64,000 nt of DNA. It comes from Qipengyuania flava (GTDB taxonomy: Bacteria; Pseudomonadota; Alphaproteobacteria; Sphingomonadales; Sphingomonadaceae). Where the stretch lies: positions 186,001 through 250,000 of the forward strand of contig NZ_JAASQU010000003.1 in assembly GCF_011762005.1 (NCBI RefSeq), written 5' to 3'. The notes beneath the pieces were generated by a model. That model was not told where the DNA came from. It searched no databases and worked only from the letters and a program-made list of their open reading frames with translations. This document shows positions 18,917-27,821 of this stretch, piece after piece. The translations under genes were made by a program, and so were the position numbers. Positions within the stretch are counted from its first letter, which is position 1, and every line of letters begins with the position of its first letter.

Positions 18917-19059
18917 TCGTTCGTCGAGCGAAGGCAACGCTGTTCAAACGGTATTCAGCGGCGGGCGCGACATTCGCCCGCCGAACCGCGGATCAGGCAT
19001 GAAGGCAGGTTTCCTGCCGCGCGCCTGGCCCGCATAGAAGAGAAGAGGACGAAGAGGAC

Positions 19060-20601
19060 GTGAAGCCCGTGCGATATGCATATTCCGTGACGAGCGCGCT
19101 GCTTGTGGGTGGCGCTGCGATCTCGCTCGCGACCGGCTATCCGGCCGGCGCGCAGGTCGCGCAGAACGACGACAGCCAGATGGCGCGCGTCGTGCCGCGC
19201 GCCGGTGCTCCCGAGAGTTTCGCCGATCTGACCGCGCAGCTCCAGCCGGCCGTGGTCAACATCTCGACCCGCCAGCGGATCGAGGTGTCGAACAATGCGG
19301 GCAATCCCTTTGCCGGCACGCCTTTCGAGGGCCTGTTCAACCGCCGCGGCGGCCAGCAGCAGGAGCCGCAATACCGCGAAGGCCAGTCGCTGGGTTCGGG
19401 CTTCATCATCTCTGCCGACGGCTATGTCGTGACCAACAATCACGTGGTCAGCCCGACGGGTCGCGGGACGGTCGAAGAAATCACCGTCACCATGCCCGAT
19501 GGCACCGAATACAATGCCGAACTGGTGGGCACCGATCCACAAAGCGACCTTGCGGTGCTCAAGATCAGCCGCGGCGCGGCCTTCCCCTATGTCGAGTTCG
19601 GCGATTCCTCGCAGGCGCGCCCGGGCGACTGGGTGGTCGCGATCGGCAATCCCTTCGGTCTCGGCGGCACGGTGACCAGCGGGATCGTTTCGGCGGTCTA
19701 TCGCAACACCGGCCAGGGCGGCGCGTACGACCGCTATATCCAGACCGATGCCGCCATCAATCGCGGCAATTCGGGCGGTCCGCTGTTCGACATGCAGGGC
19801 AATGTCATCGGCATCAACAATGCGATCTTCTCGCCCTCGGGCGGCAGCGTGGGCATCGGTTTCGCCATTCCTGCCGAGATCGCAGCGCCCATCGTCGCCC
19901 AGTTGCGTGATGGCGTCGAGATCGAGCGCGGCTATCTCGGCGTCTCGATTTCGCCGTTGACCGACGACCTCGCCGATTCGCTGGGTATCCCCCAGAACAG
20001 CGGTGAATTCATCCAGTCGGTCCAGCCGGGCGAAGCGGCTGAACAGGCCGGCATCCGTGCGGGCGATGTCGTGACCAAGATCAACGGCCGCGATGTCACC
20101 CCGGACCAGACGCTGTCCTATCTCGTGGCCAACATTGCGCCGGGCACCACGATCCCGGTCGAGCTGGTTCGTGAAGGGCAAACGCGCCGCGTCAACGTCA
20201 CGGTCGGCAAGCGCCCGAGCGAGGAAGAACTGCGCCAGCAACAGCAGTTCAACCCCGATGGCGATGACGAAGATCCGATGGAGCCCGGCGACAACACGGT
20301 GATCGAGGAGAAGCTCGGCCTGCAGGTCCTGCCGCTCAACGCGCAGATCCGTCGTCAGCTGGGCGTAGGAAGCGACACCCAGGGCCTGGTGGTCGCGGGC
20401 GTCGACCAGAATGCCGATGCAGCGCGCAAGAACCTGCGACGCGGCGATATCATCCTGTCGGCCAATTACCGCGAAGTGACCACGCTGGAACAGCTCGAAG
20501 CCATCATCGAGACGGCCGAAAACGAAGGCCGCGACGCCGTGCTGCTGCGCGTGCAGCGACGCGGTTCGCAAGCCGCCTATGTCGCGGTGCGCTTGCGCTA
20601 G
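19060..20601 (+). CDS. degP: Do-family periplasmic serine protease (DegP/DegQ type)
   Basis: Periplasmic protease and chaperone for misfolded envelope proteins. It has 513 residues with a signal sequence (1-32). The triad is His128 (VTNNHVV), Asp163 (QSDLAVLK) and Ser238 (RGNSGGPLF). PDZ domain 1 is about residues 280-375 (ERGYLGVSI onward) and PDZ domain 2 about 415-505. The GTG start at 19060 follows a double GAAGAGGAC purine-rich run and is the only in-frame choice that gives the signal peptide. It sits after hflKC, a common arrangement. The exact paralogue (DegP, DegQ, MucD) is not decided by sequence alone. Confidence 0.93.
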   Translation: MKPVRYAYSVTSALLVGGAAISLATGYPAGAQVAQNDDSQMARVVPRAGAPESFADLTAQLQPAVVNISTRQRIEVSNNAGNPFAGTPFEGLFNRRGGQQQEPQYREGQSLGSGFIISADGYVVTNNHVVSPTGRGTVEEITVTMPDGTEYNAELVGTDPQSDLAVLKISRGAAFPYVEFGDSSQARPGDWVVAIGNPFGLGGTVTSGIVSAVYRNTGQGGAYDRYIQTDAAINRGNSGGPLFDMQGNVIGINNAIFSPSGGSVGIGFAIPAEIAAPIVAQLRDGVEIERGYLGVSISPLTDDLADSLGIPQNSGEFIQSVQPGEAAEQAGIRAGDVVTKINGRDVTPDQTLSYLVANIAPGTTIPVELVREGQTRRVNVTVGKRPSEEELRQQQQFNPDGDDEDPMEPGDNTVIEEKLGLQVLPLNAQIRRQLGVGSDTQGLVVAGVDQNADAARKNLRRGDIILSANYREVTTLEQLEAIIETAENEGRDAVLLRVQRRGSQAAYVAVRLR

Positions 20602-20630
20602 CGCGAGCCAACGACAAGCCGGCAGAACAA

Positions 20631-20664
20631 GGGCGGCCCTTCCTTACGGAGGGGCCGCCCTTTT
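20631..20664 (+). terminator. Intrinsic terminator after the Do-type protease gene
   Basis: GGGCGGCCC and GGGCCGCCC form a perfect 9-base stem, extendable by 4 more pairs with one mismatch, followed by TTTT at 20661-20664. It lies 29 bases past the protease stop and just before the convergent PBP1A stop. Confidence 0.85.
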
Positions 20665-20687
20665 CGTTGCTCGCGATCAGTCGGTTA

Positions 20688-22871
20688 TTACTGAAGCTGT
20701 GGCTGAGTAGGCCGTGCAGTGGGCGCAGCGCGCGGTTCGCGCCGCGCCCCGGTCGCCTCGTCGAGGAAGTCGTCCCCGATCGCCTGCGGGGCACCGTCCG
20801 CGCCGCGCGGTGTCTTCTGCGGTACGCGCTGGCCGGGCTGTGCGGGAACCCGCGGCCGGTCGGGATCGAGCGTCCGATCGAAATCGTCGGCGAAGGGATC
20901 GCCGCGCGAACTGTCGCTGGTTCCGGGCTCGATCAGATTGCCCTGCTCGTCGATGAAGTAGTAATCCTCCGGATCGCCGAGCATGTATTCGTCGTCCGGC
21001 TCCAATTGCCATTCGGGCAATTGCAGATCGGTATCGAACTCCTCGACCGGGCGATCCTTGACCGCATAGCGCATGTAGGCGGCAAAGGCGCGTGCCGGGG
21101 CAGTCCCGCCCTGCAATCCGCCAACGCGGGCATTGTCGTCGCGGCCCATCCATACGCCGGTGGTGATGCCGCTGGAGAAGCCGACGAAATAGCCGTCCTT
21201 GTTCGAGCTGGTGGTCCCCGTCTTGCCTGCGACCGGGCGGCCGATCTGCGCTGCGCGTCCGGTGCCCGTAGCCACCGCGGTTTGCAGCAGATCCGTGATC
21301 CCGGCGGCCACGTAATCGGGCACCAGTTGCGACCGGCGAGGGGCTTCGTGCTGGTAGAGCAGCTCGCCCTCGGCGGTTTCGACCTTGAGGATGCCATAGG
21401 GTTCGACCGAACTCCCCTTGGCCGACACGACGGCGAAAGCGCGGGTCATGTCGATCAGGCGAACCTCGTTCGAGCCCAGCACCATGGCGGGATAGGTGTT
21501 GATCTCGGTGGTGATGCCGAAACGCCGCGCCATCGAGGCAACGGTGCCGAAGCCGACTTCGTTGCCGAGCTGCGCGGCCACCGTGTTGATCGAATAGGCG
21601 AAGGCGGTGCGCAGATCGATCTCCCCAACGTTGCGTCCGCTCGAATTGCGCGGCCTCCAGCCGTCGATATCGACCGGCGTATCGACCACCCGGTCGTCGG
21701 GCGTGTAGCCCGACTCGAGCGCGGCGAGATAGACGAACAGCTTCCACGAGGAACCCGGCTGGCGCATTGCATCGGTCGCGCGGTTGTAATTGGTCTGGAC
21801 GTAGTCGGTACCGCCGACCAGCGCGAGCACGGCTCCGTCGCGATCCATGCTGACCATCGCGCCCTGCGCCCCATCGGGCGTGTTCGACTTGATCGATGCG
21901 GTCGCCGCGCGCTGCATGCCCACGTCGAGCGTGGTCCAGACCTCGATCGGTTCGAAGGTCTCGGGCAACAGCAGGTCGAGCTGCGGCAGCGCCCAGTCGG
22001 TGAAATAACGCACCGAGTTCTGGCTCGCCTCTTCCTTGAGCCGCACCGCGCTCGGGTCGACCGTGACATCGGGCGAAATGCGGCCCTGCTCCTTCATCAG
22101 CCGCAGCACCACGCTGGCGCGGCCGACCGCGGCATCTACATCGGCGGTGGGCGAATAGCGGCTGGGCGCCTTGACGAGGCCCGCGATGATCGCCGCCTCG
22201 GCCACCGACAGTTCGGTCGCGGGATGGCTGAAGAATTTCCGGCTGGCCGAATCGATGCCATAGGCTCCGCCACCGAAATAGACCTTGTTGAGATAGAGCT
22301 CGAGGATCTGCTCCTTCGAGAATTTCCACTCGAGCGCCATCGCCAAGATCGCCTCGCGCGCCTTGCGGTCGATCGAGCGGTTGTTGTTGAGGAAGACGTT
22401 GCGTGCAAGCTGCTGGCTGATGGTCGAGGTCCCGCCCACGCGTGCGCGCGACCCGGTGATGCCTTCGATGATCGCCCCGCCCGTACGCACCGGGTCGATC
22501 CCGAAATGCGAATGGAAACGCCGGTCCTCGACCGAAATCATCGCGTCTTTCATCACCTGCGGGATCTCGTCCGACGTCAGCCATTTGCCGAAGCTGGGGC
22601 CCAGTTCGACGATCTCGGTACCGTCGCGCGCGCGCACCACGATGGTCTGCGCGGTCTGCGTGGCCTTGAGCTGGTAGTAGCTTGGCATCGAACGCGCGGC
22701 GAAAGCCACCGCCAGAGCGATGAACAATGCCCCGAGCAGCGCAATCGCGCCGCCCCACACCAGCAGGCGCCGGGTCCAGCGTTGCAGGCGGCCCTGCGGC
22801 TTGTCCGCCGCTGCGCGTGCGGCGCGTTGCTTGCGCGCCGAACTCTTGCGGCGGCTCCCTCGTTTATCCAT
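20688..22871 (-). CDS. mrcA: Penicillin-binding protein 1A (bifunctional transglycosylase/transpeptidase)
   Basis: Class A PBP that polymerises and cross-links peptidoglycan. It has 727 residues: a basic cytoplasmic tail, one membrane anchor (about 35-58), a GT51 glycosyltransferase domain with catalytic Glu115 (SVEDRRFHSHFG), then the transpeptidase domain with SSWK at 374-377, SIN at 427-429 and KTGT at 550-553. The last 100 residues are a disordered acidic and proline-rich tail. It converges on the protease gene across a terminator. The family is certain; PBP1A rather than another class A PBP is inferred from general likeness. Confidence 0.93.
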   Translation of the reverse strand: MDKRGSRRKSSARKQRAARAAADKPQGRLQRWTRRLLVWGGAIALLGALFIALAVAFAARSMPSYYQLKATQTAQTIVVRARDGTEIVELGPSFGKWLTSDEIPQVMKDAMISVEDRRFHSHFGIDPVRTGGAIIEGITGSRARVGGTSTISQQLARNVFLNNNRSIDRKAREAILAMALEWKFSKEQILELYLNKVYFGGGAYGIDSASRKFFSHPATELSVAEAAIIAGLVKAPSRYSPTADVDAAVGRASVVLRLMKEQGRISPDVTVDPSAVRLKEEASQNSVRYFTDWALPQLDLLLPETFEPIEVWTTLDVGMQRAATASIKSNTPDGAQGAMVSMDRDGAVLALVGGTDYVQTNYNRATDAMRQPGSSWKLFVYLAALESGYTPDDRVVDTPVDIDGWRPRNSSGRNVGEIDLRTAFAYSINTVAAQLGNEVGFGTVASMARRFGITTEINTYPAMVLGSNEVRLIDMTRAFAVVSAKGSSVEPYGILKVETAEGELLYQHEAPRRSQLVPDYVAAGITDLLQTAVATGTGRAAQIGRPVAGKTGTTSSNKDGYFVGFSSGITTGVWMGRDDNARVGGLQGGTAPARAFAAYMRYAVKDRPVEEFDTDLQLPEWQLEPDDEYMLGDPEDYYFIDEQGNLIEPGTSDSSRGDPFADDFDRTLDPDRPRVPAQPGQRVPQKTPRGADGAPQAIGDDFLDEATGARREPRAAPTARPTQPQLQ

Positions 22872-22973
22872 TGCTTATGCAGGCACCCTTGTTGCTTGCC
22901 GCCCTATAAAAGCCGCGCCCTCGCATGGCGAGAGCTAACCGGGCGTGAACGGGCGCGCCCCTGTTCCGCGCGA

Positions 22974-23390
22974 TCAATTCTCGGGTTCGAAATCGAGCGC
23001 TGCCGAATTGATGCAATACCGCATGCCCCCGCGATCGCGCGGCCCGTCGGGGAAGACATGCCCCAGGTGGCCACCGCAATTGGAACAGGTCACTTCGGTG
23101 CGGACCATCCCATGCGAAGTATCGCGATGTTCGTCCACTGCCTCGCCTTCGGCAGGCGCGGTAAAGGCCGGCCAGCCGCAGCCGCTGTTGTATTTGGCGT
23201 CGCTCTCGAACAACTTCTGGCCGCAGCCCGCGCAGTAATATTCGCCTTCGTCGTAGTGCTTGTCGTATTTACCGGTGAAAGCACGCTCGGTCCCGGCCTC
23301 GCGCAGCACGTGGTATTGTTCGGGGCTGAGCTTCTCGCGCCATTCGGCTTCGCTGAGTTCGGGCTTGTCGGGCACGGCTTGTCCTTTCAT
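22974..23390 (-). CDS. msrB: Peptide-methionine (R)-S-oxide reductase
   Basis: Reduces the R epimer of methionine sulfoxide in proteins. It has 138 residues. Two CxxC pairs (Cys53/56 and Cys102/105) bind structural zinc; the catalytic cysteine is Cys126 in MRYCINSAAL; GCGWPAF and GHVFPDGP are family signatures. The ATG at 23390 fits the family length; the longer upstream opening runs into the rpsT region and is not used. It is divergent from rpsT and separate from msrA. Confidence 0.95.
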   Translation of the reverse strand: MKGQAVPDKPELSEAEWREKLSPEQYHVLREAGTERAFTGKYDKHYDEGEYYCAGCGQKLFESDAKYNSGCGWPAFTAPAEGEAVDEHRDTSHGMVRTEVTCSNCGGHLGHVFPDGPRDRGGMRYCINSAALDFEPEN

Positions 23391-23573
23391 CGCTGATCTC
23401 CCATATAGGGCGAACCGGAGCCGTTGCACGCGGTTCCGCGAATGGTCGACGATTTGCTTGACGATTCGCAGGGGCGGCGCTAAGTGCGCCGCTTTCCGGC
23501 GGCCCTTGCCGCCTTTTCGCACGCAATACAGAGATTTCCGCCGCGCATGTCGTGCGGCCTGACGAGGACAGAT

Positions 23574-23834
23574 ATGGCCAACACGCCGCAAGCCAAGAAG
23601 CGCATCCGTCGCAACGAAAAGCGCGCCGAGATCAACGGTGCCCGCATGAGCCGCATCCGCAACTTCCTTAAGAAGGTGGAAGTCGCGATCGAAGGCGGCG
23701 ACAAGGATGGCGCGCAGAGCGCTCTCAAGAGCGCCCAGCCCGAACTGGCGCGTGGCGTGGCACGCGGCGTGCTCCACAAGAACACCGCTGCGCGCAAGAT
23801 GAGCCGCCTCAGCAAGCGCGTCGGCGCTCTCTGA
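23574..23834 (+). CDS. rpsT: 30S ribosomal protein S20
   Basis: An 86-residue, lysine- and arginine-rich ribosomal protein opening [17 protein letters not shown] and ending [16 protein letters not shown], both typical of S20. It has its own terminator at 23881-23909 and stands upstream of dnaA, the usual arrangement in alphaproteobacteria. The start is set by family alignment. Confidence 0.97.
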   Translation: MANTPQAKKRIRRNEKRAEINGARMSRIRNFLKKVEVAIEGGDKDGAQSALKSAQPELARGVARGVLHKNTAARKMSRLSKRVGAL

Positions 23835-23880
23835 TCACGGCTCCGTCCCAAACGGGACGGCTTGTCAGAAGCATTGCAAA

Positions 23881-23909
23881 GGGCTGCCGGGATCACCGGC
23901 GGCCCTTTT
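23881..23909 (+). terminator. Intrinsic terminator after rpsT
   Basis: GGGCTGCCGG and CCGGCGGCCC pair over 10 positions (one G-U) across a 5-base loop GATCA, followed by TTTT. It lies 47 bases after the rpsT stop. Confidence 0.85.
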
Positions 23910-24330
23910 GTCGTATTCCGGTTGTGTAATGACACCGGTCCGCAATGACGCTGTAACATAAACCCCCGGAATTCCGCGATTCGCCGGTGCGCTTTCGTCT
24001 AAATTGTTTGTTTTCATCGACTTGAACGGGGGTCTGCGGGCTAGGGTCGAGTCAACAAGTATATTTCATAAAAATTGCAGTTATCCCCCTTGCGACTCAT
24101 CCGGCGAGCGACCTACACAATGGTTCTCGGCCCGGGGCGGGACAGCCCGGGCTTTTAAATAATCGATGTGCGAGGGTGCCTCCGGATGATCTGATTCCGG
24201 AGATGGGCGATGCTGTGCCCGAACCTAGCCGATGTGTAAAAATAAGCAGGCGGCGTCGAAGCTGGCCGGGGGTGACAAGTATATGCGTAAGACATCGGAC
24301 ATCGGCGCGAAGAAAGCACAGGACGATTTC
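23910..24330 (+). other. dnaA upstream region without a confident gene
   Basis: A stretch of about 420 bases between the rpsT terminator and the chosen dnaA start. It contains an AT-richer block (24055-24080), a single near-match to a DnaA box (TTATCCCCC at 24081), a terminator-like hairpin (24130-24156) lying inside a 12-codon open frame (24120-24158), and in-frame ATGs at 24232 and 24283 that could extend DnaA. No convincing promoter pair could be fixed by eye, and I see no cluster of DnaA boxes that would mark an origin. Confidence 0.5.
24130..24156 (+). terminator. Terminator-like hairpin in the dnaA leader
   Basis: GCCCGGG (24130-24136) pairs with CCCGGGC (24146-24152) across a 9-base loop and is followed by TTTT. 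It is 174 bases upstream of the dnaA start and 220 bases past the rpsT terminator, so it may end a short leader transcript rather than the rpsT message. The structure is seen; use as an attenuator is a guess. Confidence 0.5.
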
Positions 24331-25743
24331 ATGGAAGATCAAGACGCAGTGAACCTGGCGGCGGACTGGGCCGACATCAGCCAGGGCCTGCGCAAGGATC
24401 TGGGTCACCAATTGCACAGCCAGTGGATCAAACCGATCCAGGTCGGCGGGATCGACCGCGACACCGGCACACTCGACCTTTTCCTGCCGACCGAGTTCAG
24501 CGCGAACTGGGTGAAGGATCGCTTCGCCGATCGGCTGAGCCTCGCGTGGAAGATCGCGCGCAGCGAAGTGCGCGACGTTCGCATCCAGGTGCACCCCGGC
24601 CGCCGCCAGGTCGCCGATCTGCGGCTGCATGCGGACGGTCGCCGCCCAGCCAATGACGGCGCCGACAATTCGATGATGGCGATCAGCGCCGATACGCTTG
24701 GCGACGCCGGTTTCACCAGCTCGGTTGGGCTCGACCCCAGCCTGACCTTCGCCGCCTTCATCACCGGCGAAGCGAACGTGCTCGCCTTCAATGCCGCGCA
24801 GCGCATGGGCGCGACCGAGAAGCCGCAGTTCAGCCCGCTCTACCTCAAGGCCGCCACCGGCCAGGGCAAGACGCACCTGCTGCACGCAATCGGCCACAGC
24901 TTCCTTCAGGCGCATCCGCGCAGCCGGATCTTCTACTGCAGCGCCGAGCGCTTCATGGTCGAATTCGTCCAGGCGCTGAAGGCCAACCAGATGCTGGAAT
25001 TCAAGGCCCGCCTGCGCAGTTTCGACCTGCTGTTGGTGGACGACATTCAGTTCATCATCGGCAAGGCCAGCGCGCAGGAAGAACTGCTCTACACGATCGA
25101 TGCGCTGCTGGCCGAAGGCAAGCGACTGGTGTTCGCCGCAGACCGCGCGCCGCAGGCACTCGACGGGGTCGAACCGCGCTTGCTCAGCCGCCTGTCGATG
25201 GGGCTCGTCGCCGATATCCAGGCGGCCGATATCGAACTACGCAAGAAGATCCTCACCTCCAAGCTCACCCGCTTCGCGCCTCTCGAGGTTCCGGCGGACG
25301 TGCTCGATTTCCTCGCGCGCACCATCACGCGCAACATCCGCGAATTGGTCGGTGGCCTGAACAAGCTGATCGCCTATGCCCAGCTGACCGGGCAGGAAGT
25401 GTCGCTGCAGCTGGCCGAAGAGCAGCTGACCGACATCCTGTCGGCCAACCGCCGCCGGATCACGATCGACGAAATCCAGCGCACCGTGTGCCAGTTCTAC
25501 CGCATCGACCGCAGCGAGATGAGCAGCAAGCGCCGTGCGCGCGCCGTCGTCCGGCCGCGGCAGGTGGCGATGTATCTTTCCAAGGTCCTCACCCCGCGCA
25601 GCTATCCCGAGATCGGGCGCAAGTTCGGCGGGCGCGATCATTCGACCGTTATCCACGCGGTGCGGCTGATCGAGGACCTGCGCCAGCGCGATGCCGACAT
25701 GGATGGCGACGTGCGCAGCCTGCTGCGTCAGCTCGAGAGCTGA
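24331..25743 (+). CDS. dnaA: Chromosomal replication initiator DnaA
   Basis: AAA+ initiator that binds DnaA boxes and opens the origin. From this ATG it has 470 residues. Domain I opens DWADISQGLRKDLG; Walker A is ATGQGKTH (175-182), slightly unlike the usual GLGKTH; Walker B is LLLVDD (233-238); domain IV ends with the DNA-binding signature GGRDHSTVIHAV. The start at 24331 has AGGA 8 bases upstream and gives the usual family N terminus; upstream in-frame ATGs at 24283 and 24232 would add 16 or 33 residues. Neighbour rpsT supports the identity. Confidence 0.95.
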   Translation: MEDQDAVNLAADWADISQGLRKDLGHQLHSQWIKPIQVGGIDRDTGTLDLFLPTEFSANWVKDRFADRLSLAWKIARSEVRDVRIQVHPGRRQVADLRLHADGRRPANDGADNSMMAISADTLGDAGFTSSVGLDPSLTFAAFITGEANVLAFNAAQRMGATEKPQFSPLYLKAATGQGKTHLLHAIGHSFLQAHPRSRIFYCSAERFMVEFVQALKANQMLEFKARLRSFDLLLVDDIQFIIGKASAQEELLYTIDALLAEGKRLVFAADRAPQALDGVEPRLLSRLSMGLVADIQAADIELRKKILTSKLTRFAPLEVPADVLDFLARTITRNIRELVGGLNKLIAYAQLTGQEVSLQLAEEQLTDILSANRRRITIDEIQRTVCQFYRIDRSEMSSKRRARAVVRPRQVAMYLSKVLTPRSYPEIGRKFGGRDHSTVIHAVRLIEDLRQRDADMDGDVRSLLRQLES

Positions 25744-25796
25744 CCGAGGACGCGGGGGCCGCCAGCGCCCCCTTCCCCAGGCTATCCACCCGTGAT

Positions 25797-25828
25797 CGAC
25801 AGCCTTGTGAACAGGGCTGTCGACAGCC
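25797..25828. repeat. Short inverted and direct repeat after dnaA
   Basis: CGACAGCC at 25797-25804 is repeated directly at 25821-25828, and its complement GGCTGTCG is at 25815-25822, so a hairpin with an 8-base stem can form. There is no T run after it. It fills the gap between dnaA and the DUF983 gene. Confidence 0.5.
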
Positions 25829-25854
25829 GCGATGCGAGGCGTCAAAGAGCGCGC

Positions 25855-26289
25855 ATGTCGCTTGAAGCACCCAAGGCGCTGCGCGCCGATGTCGCACTGC
25901 CCCGGTCGTTCGGTGCGGCGCTCCTGCGCGGTGTGCGGTGCCGCTGCCCACGCTGCGGCGACGCCCCGCTGTTCCGCAAATGGCTCAAGCCGCACGACAA
26001 TTGCCCCGCCTGCGCGCTCGACATTTCGGGCCAGCGGGCGGACGATTTCCCCGCCTATGTCTCGATCTTCGTCACCGGGCATCTGCTCGCGCCCATCCTG
26101 ATCATGCTGGGAAGCGACTTCGCGCTGTCGACCTTTGCGATCCTCGCGATCACGCTGCCGCTCGCGGTGGTCTTCATGCTTGCCACGCTGCAGCCCGCCA
26201 AGGGCGGCGTTATCGCATTGCAATGGTGGCATGGCATGCATGGCTTCAGGCGCGAACGGCATCCCGAAAGCGACGAGGACGCGGCATGA
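25855..26289 (+). CDS. DUF983 family membrane protein
   Basis: A 144-residue protein. The N-terminal part has two CxxC pairs (RCPRCGD and NCPACAL), probably a zinc ribbon, and is followed by two membrane segments (about 68-88 and 92-112) and the conserved end GGVIALQWWHGMHGF. This is the DUF983 pattern, common in alphaproteobacteria, sometimes near cytochrome oxidase genes; its function is not settled. Its TGA overlaps the moeB ATG by 4 bases, so the two are co-translated. ATG 25855 is chosen because it begins the conserved part. Confidence 0.8.
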   Translation: MSLEAPKALRADVALPRSFGAALLRGVRCRCPRCGDAPLFRKWLKPHDNCPACALDISGQRADDFPAYVSIFVTGHLLAPILIMLGSDFALSTFAILAITLPLAVVFMLATLQPAKGGVIALQWWHGMHGFRRERHPESDEDAA

Positions 26290-27059
26290 GCCTCGACGCC
26301 GAACGGCTCGATCGCTTCGCGCGCCATATCGTCCTGCCCGAGATCGGCGGCGCGGGGCAGGTCGCGCTTGCCGGCAAGCATCTGGTGCTGGTGGGGCTTG
26401 GCGGGATCGGTTCGCCCGCGCTGCAATATCTCGCCGCCGCGGGGATCGGACGCCTGACGCTGGTCGATGATGACAAGGTCGAGCTGTCCAACCTGCAACG
26501 CCAGACGTTGTTCAACACGCGCGATGTCGGTCATGGCAAGGCAGTGATCGCCAAGCGCTGGGTGACCGGCTTCGATCCCGCGCTGGACGTCACGATCAGT
26601 GATCGCCGGATCACCCGCGACAATGCACATGAGTTGGTGATCGACGCCGACCTCATTCTCGACGGAACCGACAATTTCGCCACGAGGCTCGCGGTATCCG
26701 ACGCCTGCGTGGCTGAACGCGTGCCGCTGCTCTCGGCCGCCGTCGGCCGGTTCCAGGGGCAGGTCGGCGCCTTTGCCGGGCATTTGCCGGGCGAGGCCTG
26801 CTACCGCTGTTTCGTCGGCGATGCGTTCGACGCGGAAGACTGCGATACCTGCGCGGAGGACGGGATGCTGGGCGCGATGGCGGGCTGGGCCGCCAGCTTC
26901 GCCGCGCTGCAGGCAGTACGCATCCTGCTCGACGGGGCCAGCACGCTGGGCGAAAGCGACTGGGGCCGCGTGCACCTTCTCGACGGGCTGAAACCGGCGT
27001 TGCGCAGCTTCACCATCGCCAAGGATCCCGCCTGCAGCGGGTGCGGCTTAGCCGCCTAG
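26286..27059 (+). CDS. moeB: HesA/MoeB/ThiF-family adenylyltransferase
   Basis: Activates the C terminus of a small sulfur carrier (MoaD or ThiS) by adenylation, for molybdopterin or thiamine synthesis. It has 257 residues. The ATP-binding motif GLGGIG lies at 37-42, with VELSNLQRQTLF and DGTDNFATR typical of the family, and cysteine pairs CYRC and CSGC for the structural zinc. It overlaps DUF983 by 4 bases and the convergent sirtuin by 12. MoeB versus ThiF is not decided; the molybdenum enzyme at 13603-15900 shows that molybdopterin is made in this organism. Confidence 0.85.
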   Translation: MSLDAERLDRFARHIVLPEIGGAGQVALAGKHLVLVGLGGIGSPALQYLAAAGIGRLTLVDDDKVELSNLQRQTLFNTRDVGHGKAVIAKRWVTGFDPALDVTISDRRITRDNAHELVIDADLILDGTDNFATRLAVSDACVAERVPLLSAAVGRFQGQVGAFAGHLPGEACYRCFVGDAFDAEDCDTCAEDGMLGAMAGWAASFAALQAVRILLDGASTLGESDWGRVHLLDGLKPALRSFTIAKDPACSGCGLAA

Positions 27060-27749
27060 AACCTCGTCCACCCATTGCGGCACGAGCTGCGATGCCGGCC
27101 CCTGCCGCGTCTCGTGGAACCAGCGCGAACCCTGGCTGGCTTCGAGGTTTAGTTCGAGCGTGCGCACCCGCATCGCCCGCGCTTCCTGCACGAACCCCGC
27201 CGCGGGATAGACCGCGCCAGACGTACCGATCGAGACGAACATATCCGCCTGGCGCAGCGCGGAGTGGATTCGATCCATCTCGTAAGGCATTTCGCCGAAC
27301 CACACGACATCGGGACGCAGGCTGCGTGCACCGCATTCGGGGCAGGAGGGGCGATCGATCATCGGGCCCGTCCACGGAGTCCGTGCATCGCAAGCGGTGC
27401 ACCAGGCATTGAGATGCGTGCCGTGCATGTGCAGCACCCGCCCCGCCCCGGCGCGCTCGTGCAGATCATCGACGTTCTGCGTGACAATCAGCAACTCGCC
27501 ACCCCAATCGCGATCGAGACGCGCCAGCGCCTCATGCGCCGGATTGGGTTGCTTGGTCTGGATCGCCTCGCGGCGCATGTCGTAGAAGCGCAGCACGAGA
27601 TCGGGATCACGCGCGAACCCTTCGGGCGTGGCGACGTCCTCCACCCGGTGCTGTTCCCACAACCCGCCCGCATCGCGGAAGGTATCGATGCCGCTTTCGG
27701 CGGAAATCCCCGCCCCGGTCAGGATCACGATGTTGCGCATCTCTCTCAT
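27048..27749 (-). CDS. cobB: NAD-dependent protein deacylase (sirtuin)
   Basis: Removes acyl groups from protein lysines using NAD. It has 233 residues. NAD motif GAGISAESGI is at 12-21, QNVD at 91-94, the catalytic His109 is in HMHG, and a zinc site is formed by Cys117, Cys120, Cys136 and Cys139. Tyr56 and Arg59 (FYDMRR) match the pair that marks class III sirtuins able to take succinyl and malonyl groups. The start is 27749 or a second ATG at 27740. It is divergent from dapB. Confidence 0.93.
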   Translation of the reverse strand: MREMRNIVILTGAGISAESGIDTFRDAGGLWEQHRVEDVATPEGFARDPDLVLRFYDMRREAIQTKQPNPAHEALARLDRDWGGELLIVTQNVDDLHERAGAGRVLHMHGTHLNAWCTACDARTPWTGPMIDRPSCPECGARSLRPDVVWFGEMPYEMDRIHSALRQADMFVSIGTSGAVYPAAGFVQEARAMRVRTLELNLEASQGSRWFHETRQGPASQLVPQWVDEVLGG

Positions 27750-27821
27750 TTGCCCTCAAGTAGCGATGCGGTAGGGCAAGTCAAAGAGCGGCCCCACCGC
27801 CGGGGGCGAAACGGAGCGAGA

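Noticed and set aside
18955-20571. 538-codon frame opposite the Do-type protease
   Set aside because: Antisense shadow of a gene with a clear catalytic triad; no motif in the frame.
20667-23396. Very long open frame (909 codons) on the plus strand opposite the PBP1A gene
   Set aside because: It mirrors the PBP1A and msrB genes in a GC-rich sequence, has no recognisable domains, and is full of Arg, Gly and His. It is a shadow frame.
24041-24120. Replication origin beside dnaA
   Set aside because: Only one near-match to a DnaA box is visible (TTATCCCCC) and no AT-rich unwinding block with several boxes. In many alphaproteobacteria the origin is not next to dnaA.
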